The notes: generated by a model from the letters alone, not told the origin. Shown: positions 15,946 to 25,945, counted from the stretch's first letter. The stretch is 40,606 bases of DNA from Verrucomicrobiota bacterium (GCA_016200005.1 JACQFP010000001.1:1-40606), one strand, 5' to 3'. Made by a program: numbers and translations.

Positions 15946-16935
15946 TCACGGCACGGGCAATTCATCAAAGATTTTCTGGATGACTGTTTCGCTGGTTTTT
16001 TCTTCGGCTTCGGCTTCGTAGGTGATCGCGACGCGGTGGCGCAGCACGTCCATGCCGATGCTTTTCACGTCTTGCGGTGTGACGTAGCCGCGTCCGCGCA
16101 GGAAGGCATAGGCTTTGGCGGCGAGAGTCAGCGCAATGGTCGCCCGCGGTGAAGCGCCGAGTTGAATCAATCCTTGCAGTTGGATTTGGTAGTTGCCGGG
16201 ATCGCGCGTGCAGCAGACCAGATCGACGACGTAATCCTTGACCTTGTCGTCCACGTAGATGTCGTTGATGACTTCACGCGCGTCGAGGATCTGCTTTGGC
16301 GTCACTACCGGCCCGGCGGTTGGCAAGTGGGAAGTGCGGGCCATGAGGTCGAGGATTTGGCGTTCTTCGTCGCGCGAGGGATAACCGATCTTGAGTTTGA
16401 GCATGAAGCGATCAACCTGGGCTTCCGGCAGCGGATAAGTGCCTTCCTGTTCGATGGGATTCTGTGTGGCGAGCACGAGGAAGGGTTCTTCCAGTCTGTG
16501 GGTTTGTTCGCCGATGGTGACTTGCTTTTCCTGCATCGCTTCGAGCAGGGCGCTTTGAACCTTGGCCGGTGCGCGGTTGATTTCGTCGGCAAGAATCAGG
16601 TTGGCGAAGATCGGCCCGCGCCGCGTGGTGAAGCCGCCGGATTGCGGGTTGTAAATCTGCGTGCCGATGACGTCGGCGGGGAGCATGTCAGGCGTGAATT
16701 GCAAGCGAGCGAATTTGACCTGAAGCGTGGCGGCAAGGGTTTTGACGGAAAGTGTTTTGGCGAGACCCGGTACGCCTTCGAGCAAGACATGGCCGTTGGC
16801 CAGCAGACCGATGGCGAGACGCTCGACCAGATAAGTTTGACCGATGACGACCTTGCTGATTTCATTAAAGAGAGGCCGCACAAAAGCGCTGGCGTCCCGG
16901 ACGGTTTCGTTGATCTGATGGATGCCGGTGTTCAT
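15946..16935 (-). CDS. moxR: MoxR-family AAA+ ATPase
   Basis: This 329-residue cytosolic AAA+ ATPase has Walker A GVPGLAKT (about residues 54-61), Walker B LILADEINRAP, sensor region ATQNPIEQEGTYPLPEAQVDRF and GASPRATIALTLAAKAYA, ending ETVIQKIFDELPVP. MoxR proteins act as chaperone-like partners of DUF58/VWA proteins. It leads the operon and is divergent from the histidine kinase (104 bp apart), so its promoter should lie in 16936-17039. Its 3' end is repeated twice downstream (14877-14954 and 15367-15450), each copy followed by an inserted cassette. Confidence 0.95.
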   Translation of the reverse strand: MNTGIHQINETVRDASAFVRPLFNEISKVVIGQTYLVERLAIGLLANGHVLLEGVPGLAKTLSVKTLAATLQVKFARLQFTPDMLPADVIGTQIYNPQSGGFTTRRGPIFANLILADEINRAPAKVQSALLEAMQEKQVTIGEQTHRLEEPFLVLATQNPIEQEGTYPLPEAQVDRFMLKLKIGYPSRDEERQILDLMARTSHLPTAGPVVTPKQILDAREVINDIYVDDKVKDYVVDLVCCTRDPGNYQIQLQGLIQLGASPRATIALTLAAKAYAFLRGRGYVTPQDVKSIGMDVLRHRVAITYEAEAEEKTSETVIQKIFDELPVP

Positions 16936-17039
16936 TCGTGTAATTATGTTAATGACACATCGACAGGAAAACTAGAAAATGTGTTCAGAGAAATCTGGAA
17001 GTTAGCATGGGATTGGCAGTTAACTATTCCAAATAGAAG

Positions 17040-18821
17040 ATGAGAACAGAAGCGTCAAGTCTGGCCGGGCACGTTCGCCGTATGCGAACGGCCTACTCGT
17101 TTTTGTTAATCTCGGTGGGACTCGTGGTCGGCGCTTATTATTTGGTGCGAACCAATAAAGTGGACCTGCCAGTTTATCTGCCGTTGATCGTGTTGTTTGG
17201 CGGGTTGGAGGCCAGTGTTTTGATTTTTGCCATCCTTTGGTCGCAGGTGAAAGGCCGGGTGCGCGCCGAACAGATCGAAACCGAATTGGCCTCGGAGAAG
17301 GAGCGCTTGACGGTCACCTTGAATTCCATCGGCGAAGGCGTCATCACGACCGACACGGGAGGGAAGGTGGTGTCCATCAACAATGCCGCGGAACAAATGA
17401 CCGGCTGGCCGCAACGCGAAGCGGTGGGCAAGCCGCTCAGCGATTTGTTCCACATCATTCATGAAAAATCCAGGGAGCGCCGCGCCAACCCGGTGGAAAA
17501 TGTCATGCGGGTCGGCGGCGCTGCGGGGCTGCAAAGCTCGACGATTTTGATTGCGCGGGACAAAACCGAGCGGGTCATTTCCGACAGCGCCACGCCGATT
17601 CGAGACGAGGAGGGAAATATCTACGGCGTGGTGGTGGTTTTCCGTGACATTACCGAGAAGCAAAAATCCGAAGTGGAATTGTTGAAAGAAAGCAAGCTGG
17701 AATCGGTGGGTTTGCTGGCGGGCGGTATTGCGCATGACTACAACAACATCCTGACGGGCATCATTGGAAATATCTCGCTGGCCCGGATGTCCACGCAATC
17801 TCCCGAAATCTTGCTGGGCCGGCTGGAGGCCGTGGAGAAGTCGGCGATGCGGGCGAAGGATTTAACGCAGCAATTATTGACGTTTGCGCGTGGCGGCTCG
17901 CCCATCCGCAAACCGCTCCAGATTTCCAATTTGATCCGGGAAGCGGCGCAGTTCGGTCTGCACGGCACCAATGTGGACAGTGAGTTCTCGCTGCCCGCCG
18001 ATCTCTGGCCGGTGGAGGTGGATGAAACCCAAATCCGGCAGACCATCAGTCACCTGGTCATCAACGCCGTGCAAGCGATGCCTGAAGGCGGAAAGATTGA
18101 AGTGCGGGCGGAGAACGTTGAATTGATCGGCGGGTTCACGTCCGCCTTGAGGCCCGGCAGATACATCAAGATTTCCATCAAAGATCACGGCGAGGGCATC
18201 AGCCCGGAAAATCTGCCGCGAATTTTTGATCCTTACTTCAGCACCAAAAAGCAGGCCAGCGGTTTGGGACTGGCGACCGCTTATTCCGTCATCCGCAAGC
18301 ATGATGGCCAGATCAAAGTGGAATCGACAGTGGGAGCCGGCACCACGTTTCACATCCATCTGCCCGCCACTTTCAAGGCGGAGTTACCGGCCCCGCCGCC
18401 CGACCGAAAGAAGCCGTTGTTTACGGGTCAGGGTCGCGTTCTCATCATGGATGACGAAGAAGAAATCCTGAACGTGGTCGGCTCGATGCTGGAGTTGAGC
18501 GGTTACCAAGTGAAGACGGCCCGGGACGGCGTAGAGGCTCTCGCCCTCTACAAAGCAGCGAAAGGCGAGGGCAAACCATTTACGGCTGTGATCATGGACC
18601 TGACCATTCCCAACGGCATGGGTGGGCGCGAAGCGATCCGGCTGCTGAAGGAATTTGATCCCCAGGCCAAGGCAATCGTCTCCAGCGGTTATTCCTATGA
18701 TCCGGTGATGGCGGACTACCGGAGATACGGTTTCAGCGGCATCATTCCCAAGCCCTATCGCCTGGAAGACATGGGACGCGTGCTGGCCGAGGTAATCAGC
18801 GGCAACGTCGAGGTTGCATAA
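17040..18821 (+). CDS. Hybrid sensor histidine kinase with PAS and receiver
   Basis: This 593-residue protein has two TM segments (about 17-35 and 45-66) with almost no periplasmic loop, a PAS domain (about 85-210, LNSIGEGVITTD to VVVFRDITEKQ), a phosphoacceptor site in LLAGGIAHDYNNIL (His232), and an NtrB-like ATPase domain (QTISHLVINAVQAMPEGG; DHGEGISPENLPRIFDPYF; GLGLATAYSV). The C-terminal receiver (about 465-590) has MDDEEE, the phosphoacceptor in VIMDLTIPNGMGG, and a Lys in PKPYRL. Phosphate likely passes from His232 to the receiver Asp. No DNA-binding output domain is present. The stimulus is unknown. Confidence 0.9.
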   Translation: MRTEASSLAGHVRRMRTAYSFLLISVGLVVGAYYLVRTNKVDLPVYLPLIVLFGGLEASVLIFAILWSQVKGRVRAEQIETELASEKERLTVTLNSIGEGVITTDTGGKVVSINNAAEQMTGWPQREAVGKPLSDLFHIIHEKSRERRANPVENVMRVGGAAGLQSSTILIARDKTERVISDSATPIRDEEGNIYGVVVVFRDITEKQKSEVELLKESKLESVGLLAGGIAHDYNNILTGIIGNISLARMSTQSPEILLGRLEAVEKSAMRAKDLTQQLLTFARGGSPIRKPLQISNLIREAAQFGLHGTNVDSEFSLPADLWPVEVDETQIRQTISHLVINAVQAMPEGGKIEVRAENVELIGGFTSALRPGRYIKISIKDHGEGISPENLPRIFDPYFSTKKQASGLGLATAYSVIRKHDGQIKVESTVGAGTTFHIHLPATFKAELPAPPPDRKKPLFTGQGRVLIMDDEEEILNVVGSMLELSGYQVKTARDGVEALALYKAAKGEGKPFTAVIMDLTIPNGMGGREAIRLLKEFDPQAKAIVSSGYSYDPVMADYRRYGFSGIIPKPYRLEDMGRVLAEVISGNVEVA

Positions 18822-18881
18822 GAAATTTGGATGGGCCGGGCGCAGCCATAGGGGAAACTATTCTTCCGTGCATTCGCATCC

Positions 18882-19805
18882 CTAAAACCGCACTCGCGCG
18901 GCGGCAATGTCCCGCGCAATCTGCTTCCTGAGCTCGACCGTGGAGGAGAACTTTTTTTCCTCGCGCAGTCTTTCGACAAAGGTGACCTCCAGTTCCGCGC
19001 CATAAAGATCGCCGTCAAAATCGAGCAGGTGCGTTTCCACGCGGAGCTGCGGCGCGGGCTTTTTCAACGTGGGGCGAAAACCAATGTTCAGAACGGCTCG
19101 GCGGGACTTTCCACCGGTGGTGGCGAGCACGGCATATACGCCACGGGGCGGCAGAACCAGACCGTTGACCTCGAGGTTCGCCGTTGGAAAACCGAGTTGA
19201 CAGCCGAATCGATCTCCGCGAACCACGCGCCCGGCCAGCGAATAAGCGCGCCCCAACATCTGGCTGGCGGCATACAATTCCCCGGCGCGGATGGCCTCAC
19301 GAATGCGCGTGCTGCTGACCGCCCTGCCGTCCAGTGAGACGGCCGCCAGACCATGCACCGTAAAGTTCAGCTCCGCACCCAACGCCTTCAGCAAGGCAAC
19401 ATTGCCCGTCCGTTTGTGACCGAAGGCGAAGGAACTGCCAACGCACAGGCTTTGGAGGTGACCGAGGTCGCGCGTCAGGCCACGGATGAAGACCTCGCCG
19501 GTTTGTTCGCTGAATGATTTATCGAAATGAATCAACAAGAGTGAATCGCTGCCGAGCGCCTCAATGCCGCGCAGTTTCTGTGGCAGGGAGTAAATCAACG
19601 GGGGTACGCGCTGCGGCGACACAATCGCGTTCGGGTGACAATCGAACGTGATCACCAACGCGACTGCGTCATGCTGGCGGGCATCGGCAATGGTTTGCCG
19701 GATGACCTGCTGGTGGCCCAAATGAACGCCGTCGAACATCCCGATGGCCACGCAGACTTTGCGCGCGCCGGGTTTCAGTTCGCGGGCGGAGTGGATGACA
19801 TTCAT
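18882..19805 (-). CDS. ribF: Bifunctional riboflavin kinase/FAD synthetase
   Basis: This 307-residue enzyme converts riboflavin to FMN and then FAD. The N-terminal adenylyltransferase has GMFDGVHLGHQQVI and SSTRIREAIRAG; the C-terminal flavokinase has GDRFGCQLGFPTANLEV (PTAN motif) and PPRGVYAV, then VETHLLDFDGDLYG. I chose ATG 19805 (MNVIHSAREL). It is the last gene of the nusA-infB-rbfA-nrnA-truB-ribF run, separated from truB by 145 bp filled mostly with inverted heptamer arrays. Confidence 0.94.
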   Translation of the reverse strand: MNVIHSARELKPGARKVCVAIGMFDGVHLGHQQVIRQTIADARQHDAVALVITFDCHPNAIVSPQRVPPLIYSLPQKLRGIEALGSDSLLLIHFDKSFSEQTGEVFIRGLTRDLGHLQSLCVGSSFAFGHKRTGNVALLKALGAELNFTVHGLAAVSLDGRAVSSTRIREAIRAGELYAASQMLGRAYSLAGRVVRGDRFGCQLGFPTANLEVNGLVLPPRGVYAVLATTGGKSRRAVLNIGFRPTLKKPAPQLRVETHLLDFDGDLYGAELEVTFVERLREEKKFSSTVELRKQIARDIAAARVRF

Positions 19806-19816
19806 GGCGGAGAAAA

Positions 19817-19950
19817 CTCCAACATCCAAGCGCCAAGCACCAGTGAAATTCCCTTCTTCAGGCGCGAAACTTCCAGCGGGCCACGACGTAAATGATTTGA
19901 ACTGGGGCTTTGGAGCTTCACTGGATGTTGGAGGTTGGTGCTTGAAGCTT
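19817..19950. repeat. Inverted pair of heptamer arrays between truB and ribF
   Basis: Left arm 19817-19844 has four 7-nt units (CTCCAAC, ATCCAAG, CGCCAAG, CACCAGT). Right arm 19923-19950 has GGATGTT, GGAGGTT, GGTGCTT and GAAGCTT. The arms are imperfectly complementary. The right arm ends at the base next to the truB stop codon and the left arm lies 11 bp from the ribF start, so the element fills nearly the whole gap. Confidence 0.75.
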
Positions 19951-20664
19951 TCAACTCGCGGCCAGTTTCAAAAACGGAATGACACGCTTCTCGAGTTCGC
20001 TTAAAGACAGCTTCAGGGCGGCGTCGAGCGGGATGGCGTCGGCAACATTGAATTTCCCGGAAACAGTTCGTCGCAAGGTGGCCAAGTGCGCGCCGCAGCC
20101 AAGTTTCTGGCCCAATTCATGGGCCAAAGTCCGGACATATGTGCCCTTGGTGCAGGCGACGCTGAAATGACCGATCGGCTCGGTGTAGGCGCTGAAACGG
20201 AAATTGTAGATGTGAATGAGGCGCGGCTGGCGTTCCACTTCGATGCCTTTGCGCGCCAGCTTGTAAAGCGGCACACCATTTTTTTTGATCGCGGAGACCA
20301 TGGGCGGCATTTGCATTTGATCGCCCACGAACGTGGCTGCCAGTTCGTTCAACTGTTCCACCGCGGTGGGTGGGACGGGCAGGGAAGCCACCAGTTCGCC
20401 GTCGGCATCGTAGCTGTCCGTGGTTTCGCCAAACTTGATGGTGCCCTCATAAACCTTGTCGGAGGACATCAGCTTTTCCGAAAGCTTGGTGCCACGACCC
20501 AGCACGATGATGAGCAGCCCGGTGGCATTGGGATCGAGCGTGCCGCAGTGGCCGACCTTTTTGATTTGGAACTGGCGGCGGATGGCGTCCACGACATCGT
20601 GAGAAGTCGGCCCGGCCGGCTTGTCGATGAGAATGGCGCCGTCGAGAGAATCAAATTCGCGCAT
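19951..20664 (-). CDS. truB: tRNA pseudouridine-55 synthase
   Basis: This 237-residue enzyme makes the T-loop pseudouridine 55. Motifs: GAILIDKPAGPTSHDVV, the catalytic Asp in HCGTLDPNATGLL, GTKLSEKL, YEGTIKFGETTDSYDADG and CTKGTYVRTLAHELG. The C-terminal PUA domain is short or absent, as in many bacterial TruB. It starts 6 bp after the nrnA stop. Confidence 0.95.
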   Translation of the reverse strand: MREFDSLDGAILIDKPAGPTSHDVVDAIRRQFQIKKVGHCGTLDPNATGLLIIVLGRGTKLSEKLMSSDKVYEGTIKFGETTDSYDADGELVASLPVPPTAVEQLNELAATFVGDQMQMPPMVSAIKKNGVPLYKLARKGIEVERQPRLIHIYNFRFSAYTEPIGHFSVACTKGTYVRTLAHELGQKLGCGAHLATLRRTVSGKFNVADAIPLDAALKLSLSELEKRVIPFLKLAAS

Positions 20665-20670
20665 GAAAAA

Positions 20671-21654
20671 TCAATGGGCGGAATTAAGCGCTTTCTTGAC
20701 GGCGGCAATGACCTTGCGCTGCACGGAAAGCGGCTTGCCCCGGATGCGCGCACCGGCGGCGGCGTTATGGCCGCCGCCACCGAACTGGGAGGCGATGTCG
20801 TTCACGTTCACCCGGTTGCTTTTAGATCGCAAACTGATGCGTGTCAGCTCCGGCTCGATTTCTTCGAATACGCAGGCGATGACGACGGGTTCGATGTCGC
20901 GGATGTGATCGATCAAGCCTTCGGACTCGCTGGTGTCGGCACCGGTGCGCGCGTAGTCGGCCTTTTTCAACCAGAGGTAGGCGATTTGATCATCGTGCGT
21001 CAGGTGGAAATGGTTATAGACGTGGCGCAGCAACCGCACGCGGGAGAGTGGGTAGGATTGATAGACTTCGTCACAGATTTTGGCGAGGTTCGCACCGCGT
21101 TGCACCAGTTCGCCGGCGACATGATAAGTACCGGGGCGGGTGGTGGGATATTGAAACGAGCCGGTGTCGGTGGACACGGCGGTAAACAAGCAATCGGCGA
21201 TCGGCGGCGTGATCGGCCAGCGCGCAGCCTTTAAGAGACGAAAAATTATTTCTCCCGTGGACGGGTTCCTGGCCAGAACCCAGTTCAAATCGGCGTAGCG
21301 GGTGTTGCTGGCATGATGGTCGATGTTGATAAAGAGTTTTCGTTTGGCGATGCACGCGCCGACTTTCCCGAGACGCTCGAAGCTGGCGGAGTCGGTGGCG
21401 ATGACGCAGTCAAATTTCATGCCAGGGCGCGGTTTTTGAATGAGATGATCCGGGTCGAGGAAGGCGAGTTTGCGGGGATTGCCGTCCTCGTTCCAGCAGC
21501 GGACTTTCTTTCCCTGGTTCAGAAGAGCGAGCGTGAGTCCGAGTTGCGATCCGATGCAATCGCCGTCCGGGCGCACGTGACCCACGACGCAGAAGGTGCG
21601 GCAGTCGCGAATGCTCTCGAGGATGCGGTTGATGATTTTGGGTTGGGAATTCAT
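20671..21654 (-). CDS. nrnA: DHH-family phosphoesterase, NrnA-like oligoribonuclease
   Basis: This 327-residue cytosolic protein carries the DHH/DHHA1 architecture: VVGHVRPDGDCIGSQLGL (metal-binding DxD), INIDHHASNTRYAD (DHH), DTGSFQYPTT, and the C-terminal GGGGHNAAAGARI substrate motif. NrnA degrades nanoRNA and hydrolyses pAp to AMP. It often lies next to rbfA and truB, as here. Its start overlaps the rbfA stop (ATGA). Confidence 0.9.
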   Translation of the reverse strand: MNSQPKIINRILESIRDCRTFCVVGHVRPDGDCIGSQLGLTLALLNQGKKVRCWNEDGNPRKLAFLDPDHLIQKPRPGMKFDCVIATDSASFERLGKVGACIAKRKLFINIDHHASNTRYADLNWVLARNPSTGEIIFRLLKAARWPITPPIADCLFTAVSTDTGSFQYPTTRPGTYHVAGELVQRGANLAKICDEVYQSYPLSRVRLLRHVYNHFHLTHDDQIAYLWLKKADYARTGADTSESEGLIDHIRDIEPVVIACVFEEIEPELTRISLRSKSNRVNVNDIASQFGGGGHNAAAGARIRGKPLSVQRKVIAAVKKALNSAH

Positions 21655-22007
21655 TCTTGCGACAGGGTCGGTTCGAGTTCCTCAATGATGGCGAGCACGC
21701 GGTTGCCGCGGGCGATGGATTCATCAAGCACGAAGCGCAGTTGCGGCGTGTATTTCAGGATGATGGATTTGGCGACGAGACCCTGGATGCGCTTGCGGTG
21801 TTTCACGAGCAGACCGAAGCCGCGTTTTTGTTGCTCGGCGTTGCCCAGGATGCTGACGAAGACGGTGGCGGAATGCAGGTCGCCGGAGACGCCCACGTCG
21901 TTGACCGAGATCAGTCCGGCGGCGCTGACGGGGAACTCGCGGCGGATGACCTCGCCGATCTGGCGTTTCAACAACTCTTGCACCCGCTGGAGTCGGAGTG
22001 AGGGCAT
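21651..22007 (-). CDS. rbfA: Ribosome-binding factor A
   Basis: This 118-residue protein, starting MPSLRLQRVQELLKRQIGEV and containing VNDVGVSGDLHSATVFVSI and YTPQLRFVLDESIARGN, has the KH-like fold of RbfA, needed for 16S rRNA 5'-end maturation. It lies between infB and nrnA in the usual order. The 88 bp before it (22008-22095) hold a purine-rich GAGGAGGGAG about 60 bp upstream of the start, too distant to be its ribosome binding site. Confidence 0.92.
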   Translation of the reverse strand: MPSLRLQRVQELLKRQIGEVIRREFPVSAAGLISVNDVGVSGDLHSATVFVSILGNAEQQKRGFGLLVKHRKRIQGLVAKSIILKYTPQLRFVLDESIARGNRVLAIIEELEPTLSQE

Positions 22008-22095
22008 ATTAAGCTCTAAGAATGAGAATATGATTAAGAAAGATGGCGCGGTTCGTGATGCTCCCTCCTCTTAATCGTAAACTGTTTTTAATAGT

Positions 22096-24567
22096 TCACA
22101 GTTTCTGCGTCACTTTTTCGACCGTGTAACATTCAATGGTGTCGCCCGGTTGAAATTCGCTGAACCCCTCCAGCCGGATGCCACATTCCATCCCGCTGCG
22201 CACTTCATTGACCTCGTCCTGGAAACGGCGAAGGGTTTGAATGGCGCCCTCGTAAATCAGTCCCTTGCGGCGCAGCACGCGTACTTTGCCGCGGACGATC
22301 CGGCCGCTGTTGACGATGCAACCCGCAACGGGACTGCCCTTGGACAGTTCGAAAATCTTGCGCACCTCGGCTTCGCCGATGACGACCTCTTTCAGAATCG
22401 GGTCGAGCAGTCCAGCCATGGCTTCGATCACCTGATCAATCAGTTCATAGATAATGGAGTAGAGCTTGATCTGGACGCCTTCACGCTTGGCGATGTCGGA
22501 GACGCCGTTGTCGATGCGGGTATGAAAACCGAGAATGACGGCGTGCGACGCCGAAGCCAGCAGGACGTCCGACTCGGTGATGGTGCCGACGGCGCTATGG
22601 ATGACTTCGAGGGAAACTTTTTCAGAATCAATTTTCTTGAGCGCCTCGACGATGGCTTCCACCGAACCTTGCGTATCGGCTTTGACCACGAGCTTAAGCA
22701 CTTTGGCGGAACTTGAGGCCATCGTGTCGAACAGGTTTTCCAACGTCACCTTGGCCCGTGCCTCTTGTCCCAAAGCGCGCGCTTCCATGGCGCGATTTTC
22801 GGCCAGGTCGCGCGCATTCTTGTCATCTTCAACCGCGCTGAATTCCAGACCGGCTACCGGCACACCGTTTAGCCCAAGCAATTTGACCGCCACGGATGGC
22901 CCGGCTTCCCTGAGGCGCTTGCCTTCTTCGTTGATGAGCGCGCGGACTTTGCCCCAGTACTGACCGCAGATGACGGCGTCGCCCACGCGCAAGGTGCCTT
23001 TGCGCACCAGCACCGTGGCCGTGGGGCCGCCGGGTTCGAGGCCGGACTCGATGACGTTGCCTTTGGCGCGGCGATCGGGGTTGGCTTTAAGCTCGAGCAA
23101 GTCGGCCTGGAGCAAAATCATTTCCAAAAGTTTGTCCACGCCTTGTTTGGTCAGCGCGGAGACATCGACGAAGATGGTTTCGCCGCCCCAATCATCCGGC
23201 ACCAGCCCCTTTTCCTGCAACTGTTGGCGGACTTTCATCGGGTTGGCGTTGGGATGATCGCACTTGTTGACGGCCACGAGAATCGGAACTTTGGCGGCCT
23301 GCGCGTGGCTGAGCGCCTCGAGGGTTTGCGGCATCACACCGTCATTGGCGGCGACGACGAGCACGACGATGTCGGTCACGTTCGCTCCGCGCGCGCGCAT
23401 GGAACTGAACGCGGCGTGGCCGGGGGTGTCGAGGAATGTGATTTGCTGGAGTTCACCTTTTCGCTCCGGGTGCGGGAAGGAAATGGTGTAGGCGCCGATG
23501 TGTTGGGTGATGCCGCCGGCTTCGCCAGCCGCCACATCGGATTTGCGGATGACATCGAGCAACGTGGTTTTGCCATGGTCCACGTGACCCATGATCGTAA
23601 CGACCGGCGCGCGCGGCTTCAACGCCTCGGGCTTGTCATCCACATCCAGCTCAACCTTTTTTTCCGGCGCGTGAACCAGTCCGCTGCCGCGCTCCCGCTT
23701 TTCCAGTTCGAAACGAAATCCGTACTTGGCGCAAACTTTTTGCGCGATCCCTTCGTCGATGGCCTGGTTGACGTTGGCGAAGACGTTCAACTCCATCAAA
23801 TCCGCGATCAATTGAAAGGGTTTGCGTTTGAGTTGTTCGGCCAGCTCGCGCACGACGATGGGCGGTTTGAGCGTGATGAGTTCACCGGTTGTGGGCGGAA
23901 CAAATTTTGGCAATGTCGGCTTGAGCGCCTCGGCGGTTGCACCACTGGTCTTTTGGACACCACTTTGTTTCTGGCCGGGCAAGGGTTGGGCCGCGGGTGG
24001 CGCGCCGCCGCCACGGACACTGCGAATGTCCCCGCGACGGGTGAACTCCGTTTTGGTACCAAGGTAGGCGCGTGCGGGACGTCTGGCGGGGGTTGATTTT
24101 TGTTCGGCCCGCGGCGGAGGTTTTGCGGGCAGTTGAACGAAACCAACCTTGTCGCCCACCCGCGGGCCGGGCGGGGGCGGCGGGGGTTTGGCGATTTCCA
24201 AGGAGGGCTTTGGCTGGTCGATGCCCACCGGCGTTGGATGAATCTCCGCCCCGGTTTCGTCCGCTATGGATGGCGCCAAGTCGATGGCAGCGATAGGGCC
24301 GGTTGCGGCCCTGGTCTTTTCATCTGTCGTCGCCGGCTTCGGTTCCGTGACCACGATGATCGATTGGGGAGGTGGCGAAGGCGGCGCAGGAGGGGCCGTG
24401 ACCACCGGCCGGCCGCCGGTGAGTTGTAATTCCAGGAATTCGGCGGTGATTTTATCCAGCGAGCTGGAGGGGACGCGCGCGGCAATGCCCAGTTCCTTGG
24501 CCTTGGCAAGGACTTCCTTGTTCTCGAGACCAAGTTTTTTCGAAATGTCGTATATGCGAACGGGCAT
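22096..24567 (-). CDS. infB: Translation initiation factor IF-2
   Basis: This 823-residue GTPase places initiator fMet-tRNA on the 30S subunit. It begins [20 protein letters not shown] (IF2 N-domain), followed by a Pro-rich, low-complexity linker to about residue 220, a second IF2 N-like segment, then the G domain with G1 [10 protein letters not shown]3 DTPGHAAF, and G4 NKCD, and the C1/C2 domains to KVTQKL. The linker contains many Pro runs ([21 protein letters not shown]). It follows nusA by 100 bp; no rimP lies upstream. Confidence 0.97.
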   Translation of the reverse strand: MPVRIYDISKKLGLENKEVLAKAKELGIAARVPSSSLDKITAEFLELQLTGGRPVVTAPPAPPSPPPQSIIVVTEPKPATTDEKTRAATGPIAAIDLAPSIADETGAEIHPTPVGIDQPKPSLEIAKPPPPPPGPRVGDKVGFVQLPAKPPPRAEQKSTPARRPARAYLGTKTEFTRRGDIRSVRGGGAPPAAQPLPGQKQSGVQKTSGATAEALKPTLPKFVPPTTGELITLKPPIVVRELAEQLKRKPFQLIADLMELNVFANVNQAIDEGIAQKVCAKYGFRFELEKRERGSGLVHAPEKKVELDVDDKPEALKPRAPVVTIMGHVDHGKTTLLDVIRKSDVAAGEAGGITQHIGAYTISFPHPERKGELQQITFLDTPGHAAFSSMRARGANVTDIVVLVVAANDGVMPQTLEALSHAQAAKVPILVAVNKCDHPNANPMKVRQQLQEKGLVPDDWGGETIFVDVSALTKQGVDKLLEMILLQADLLELKANPDRRAKGNVIESGLEPGGPTATVLVRKGTLRVGDAVICGQYWGKVRALINEEGKRLREAGPSVAVKLLGLNGVPVAGLEFSAVEDDKNARDLAENRAMEARALGQEARAKVTLENLFDTMASSSAKVLKLVVKADTQGSVEAIVEALKKIDSEKVSLEVIHSAVGTITESDVLLASASHAVILGFHTRIDNGVSDIAKREGVQIKLYSIIYELIDQVIEAMAGLLDPILKEVVIGEAEVRKIFELSKGSPVAGCIVNSGRIVRGKVRVLRRKGLIYEGAIQTLRRFQDEVNEVRSGMECGIRLEGFSEFQPGDTIECYTVEKVTQKL

Positions 24568-24667
24568 AATAATTTAACTCAAATTCTGCGAGCCAGATTT
24601 TCCACAAGGCCTTCATCGGCTTAAGCCACAGACGATGTGTTTACTGAACTCATAGGCTGATACCGGA

Positions 24668-25945
24668 CTAAGTAACCGACGGTTCGCCGACTTTTAAGGT
24701 GCGCCGCGCAACTTCCGCGCTGGCGGCATCCCTGATGGCGGTCGCCTGTTCGCCAATGCCAGGGATCTCCGCCAAGTCGCCGACCTCAGCTTGCAATAAA
24801 TCTTCCAGACTCGTCAAACCATGATGCACCAGCGTATCGGCTTGTTCTTTGGAAATTCCGGGGATGGCCGCCAATAATTCCACGGCGTTGGCAACCTTTT
24901 CGGCAAAACCCATCGTGACGACGACTTCCGGCACAATATCCACCTGCCAACCAGTCAATTTGGAGGACAGCCGGGCATTTTGACCGCGCTTGCCAATCGC
25001 CAGCGAGAGTTGATCTTCGCTGACGATGATTCTAACTCGGCGATTTGCTTCGTCCACTTCGAAGGATTTCAATTGGGCCGGTGCCAGCGCGTTGGTGATG
25101 TACGCTTTGACGTTGGGTTCCCATTTGATGATGTCCACTTTTTCGTTGTTCAATTCGCGGACGATGTTTTTGACCCGTTGACCGCGCAGTCCAACGCACG
25201 CGCCAACGGGGTCAACCTTGCCGTCGCGCGAATGAACCGCCAGTTTGGTGCGGAAACCCGGTTCGCGGGCTATGCCTTTGATCTCAATCGTGCCGTCGTT
25301 GATTTCGGATACTTCCAGTTGAAACAGCTTGATGACAAATTGCGGGTCAGCACGGGAGAGAATGATCTCCGGTCCGTGCGGGCCGTCTTCGACCGCCTTG
25401 ACGTAGCAACGAATCCGCTCGCCGATCTGGTATTCCTCGGTCGGCACACGTTCGCGGTTGGGCAAAAGCGCTTCGTACTTGCCCAGATCAACGGTGACAT
25501 CTGAGCGATCAAATCGCCGGACGATTCCACTGATGATATCTCCCACGCGGTCCTTGAATTCAGAGAGGATGAGCTGCTTTTCGGCGCGGCGCACATGTTG
25601 CATGAGGGATTGTTTGGCGTACTGAGCCGCAATCCGTCCGAAACCGGCCGGGGTGACTTCCACTTCAATTTCATCACCCAGTTGCGCGTCCGCTTTGATC
25701 CGGCGCGCGTCGAACACGGAAATCTGATCGTGCTTGGAAAGAATCTTGTCCGAGACAATCAACTTGGCGAACGCTTTGATGTCTCCGGATTTGGGATCAA
25801 TGACGCAGCGCAGTTCACGCGCCGGGCCGACCGCCTTTTTGGCGGCGGAGAGCAGGGCGTCTTCCACCGCGGCGACAAGGATCTCGCGGCTGATGCCCTT
25901 TTCCCGCTCCCAATATTCGAGTACTGTTAAAAAATCAGCGTTCAT
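24668..25945 (-). CDS. nusA: Transcription termination/antitermination factor NusA
   Basis: This 425-residue protein begins MNADFLTVLEYWEREKGISR (N-terminal RNAP-binding domain), followed by an S1 domain (GDIISGIVRRFDRSDVTVDLG), two KH domains (GACVGLRGQRVKNIVRELNNEK; IVSEDQLSLAIGKRGQNARL) and a helix-hairpin-helix tail (IPGIGEQATAIRD). I prefer ATG 25945 to the codon at 25966, because homologues begin at MN. It is the first gene of the run nusA-infB-rbfA-nrnA-truB-ribF. The usual upstream rimP is missing. Confidence 0.95.
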   Translation of the reverse strand: MNADFLTVLEYWEREKGISREILVAAVEDALLSAAKKAVGPARELRCVIDPKSGDIKAFAKLIVSDKILSKHDQISVFDARRIKADAQLGDEIEVEVTPAGFGRIAAQYAKQSLMQHVRRAEKQLILSEFKDRVGDIISGIVRRFDRSDVTVDLGKYEALLPNRERVPTEEYQIGERIRCYVKAVEDGPHGPEIILSRADPQFVIKLFQLEVSEINDGTIEIKGIAREPGFRTKLAVHSRDGKVDPVGACVGLRGQRVKNIVRELNNEKVDIIKWEPNVKAYITNALAPAQLKSFEVDEANRRVRIIVSEDQLSLAIGKRGQNARLSSKLTGWQVDIVPEVVVTMGFAEKVANAVELLAAIPGISKEQADTLVHHGLTSLEDLLQAEVGDLAEIPGIGEQATAIRDAASAEVARRTLKVGEPSVT

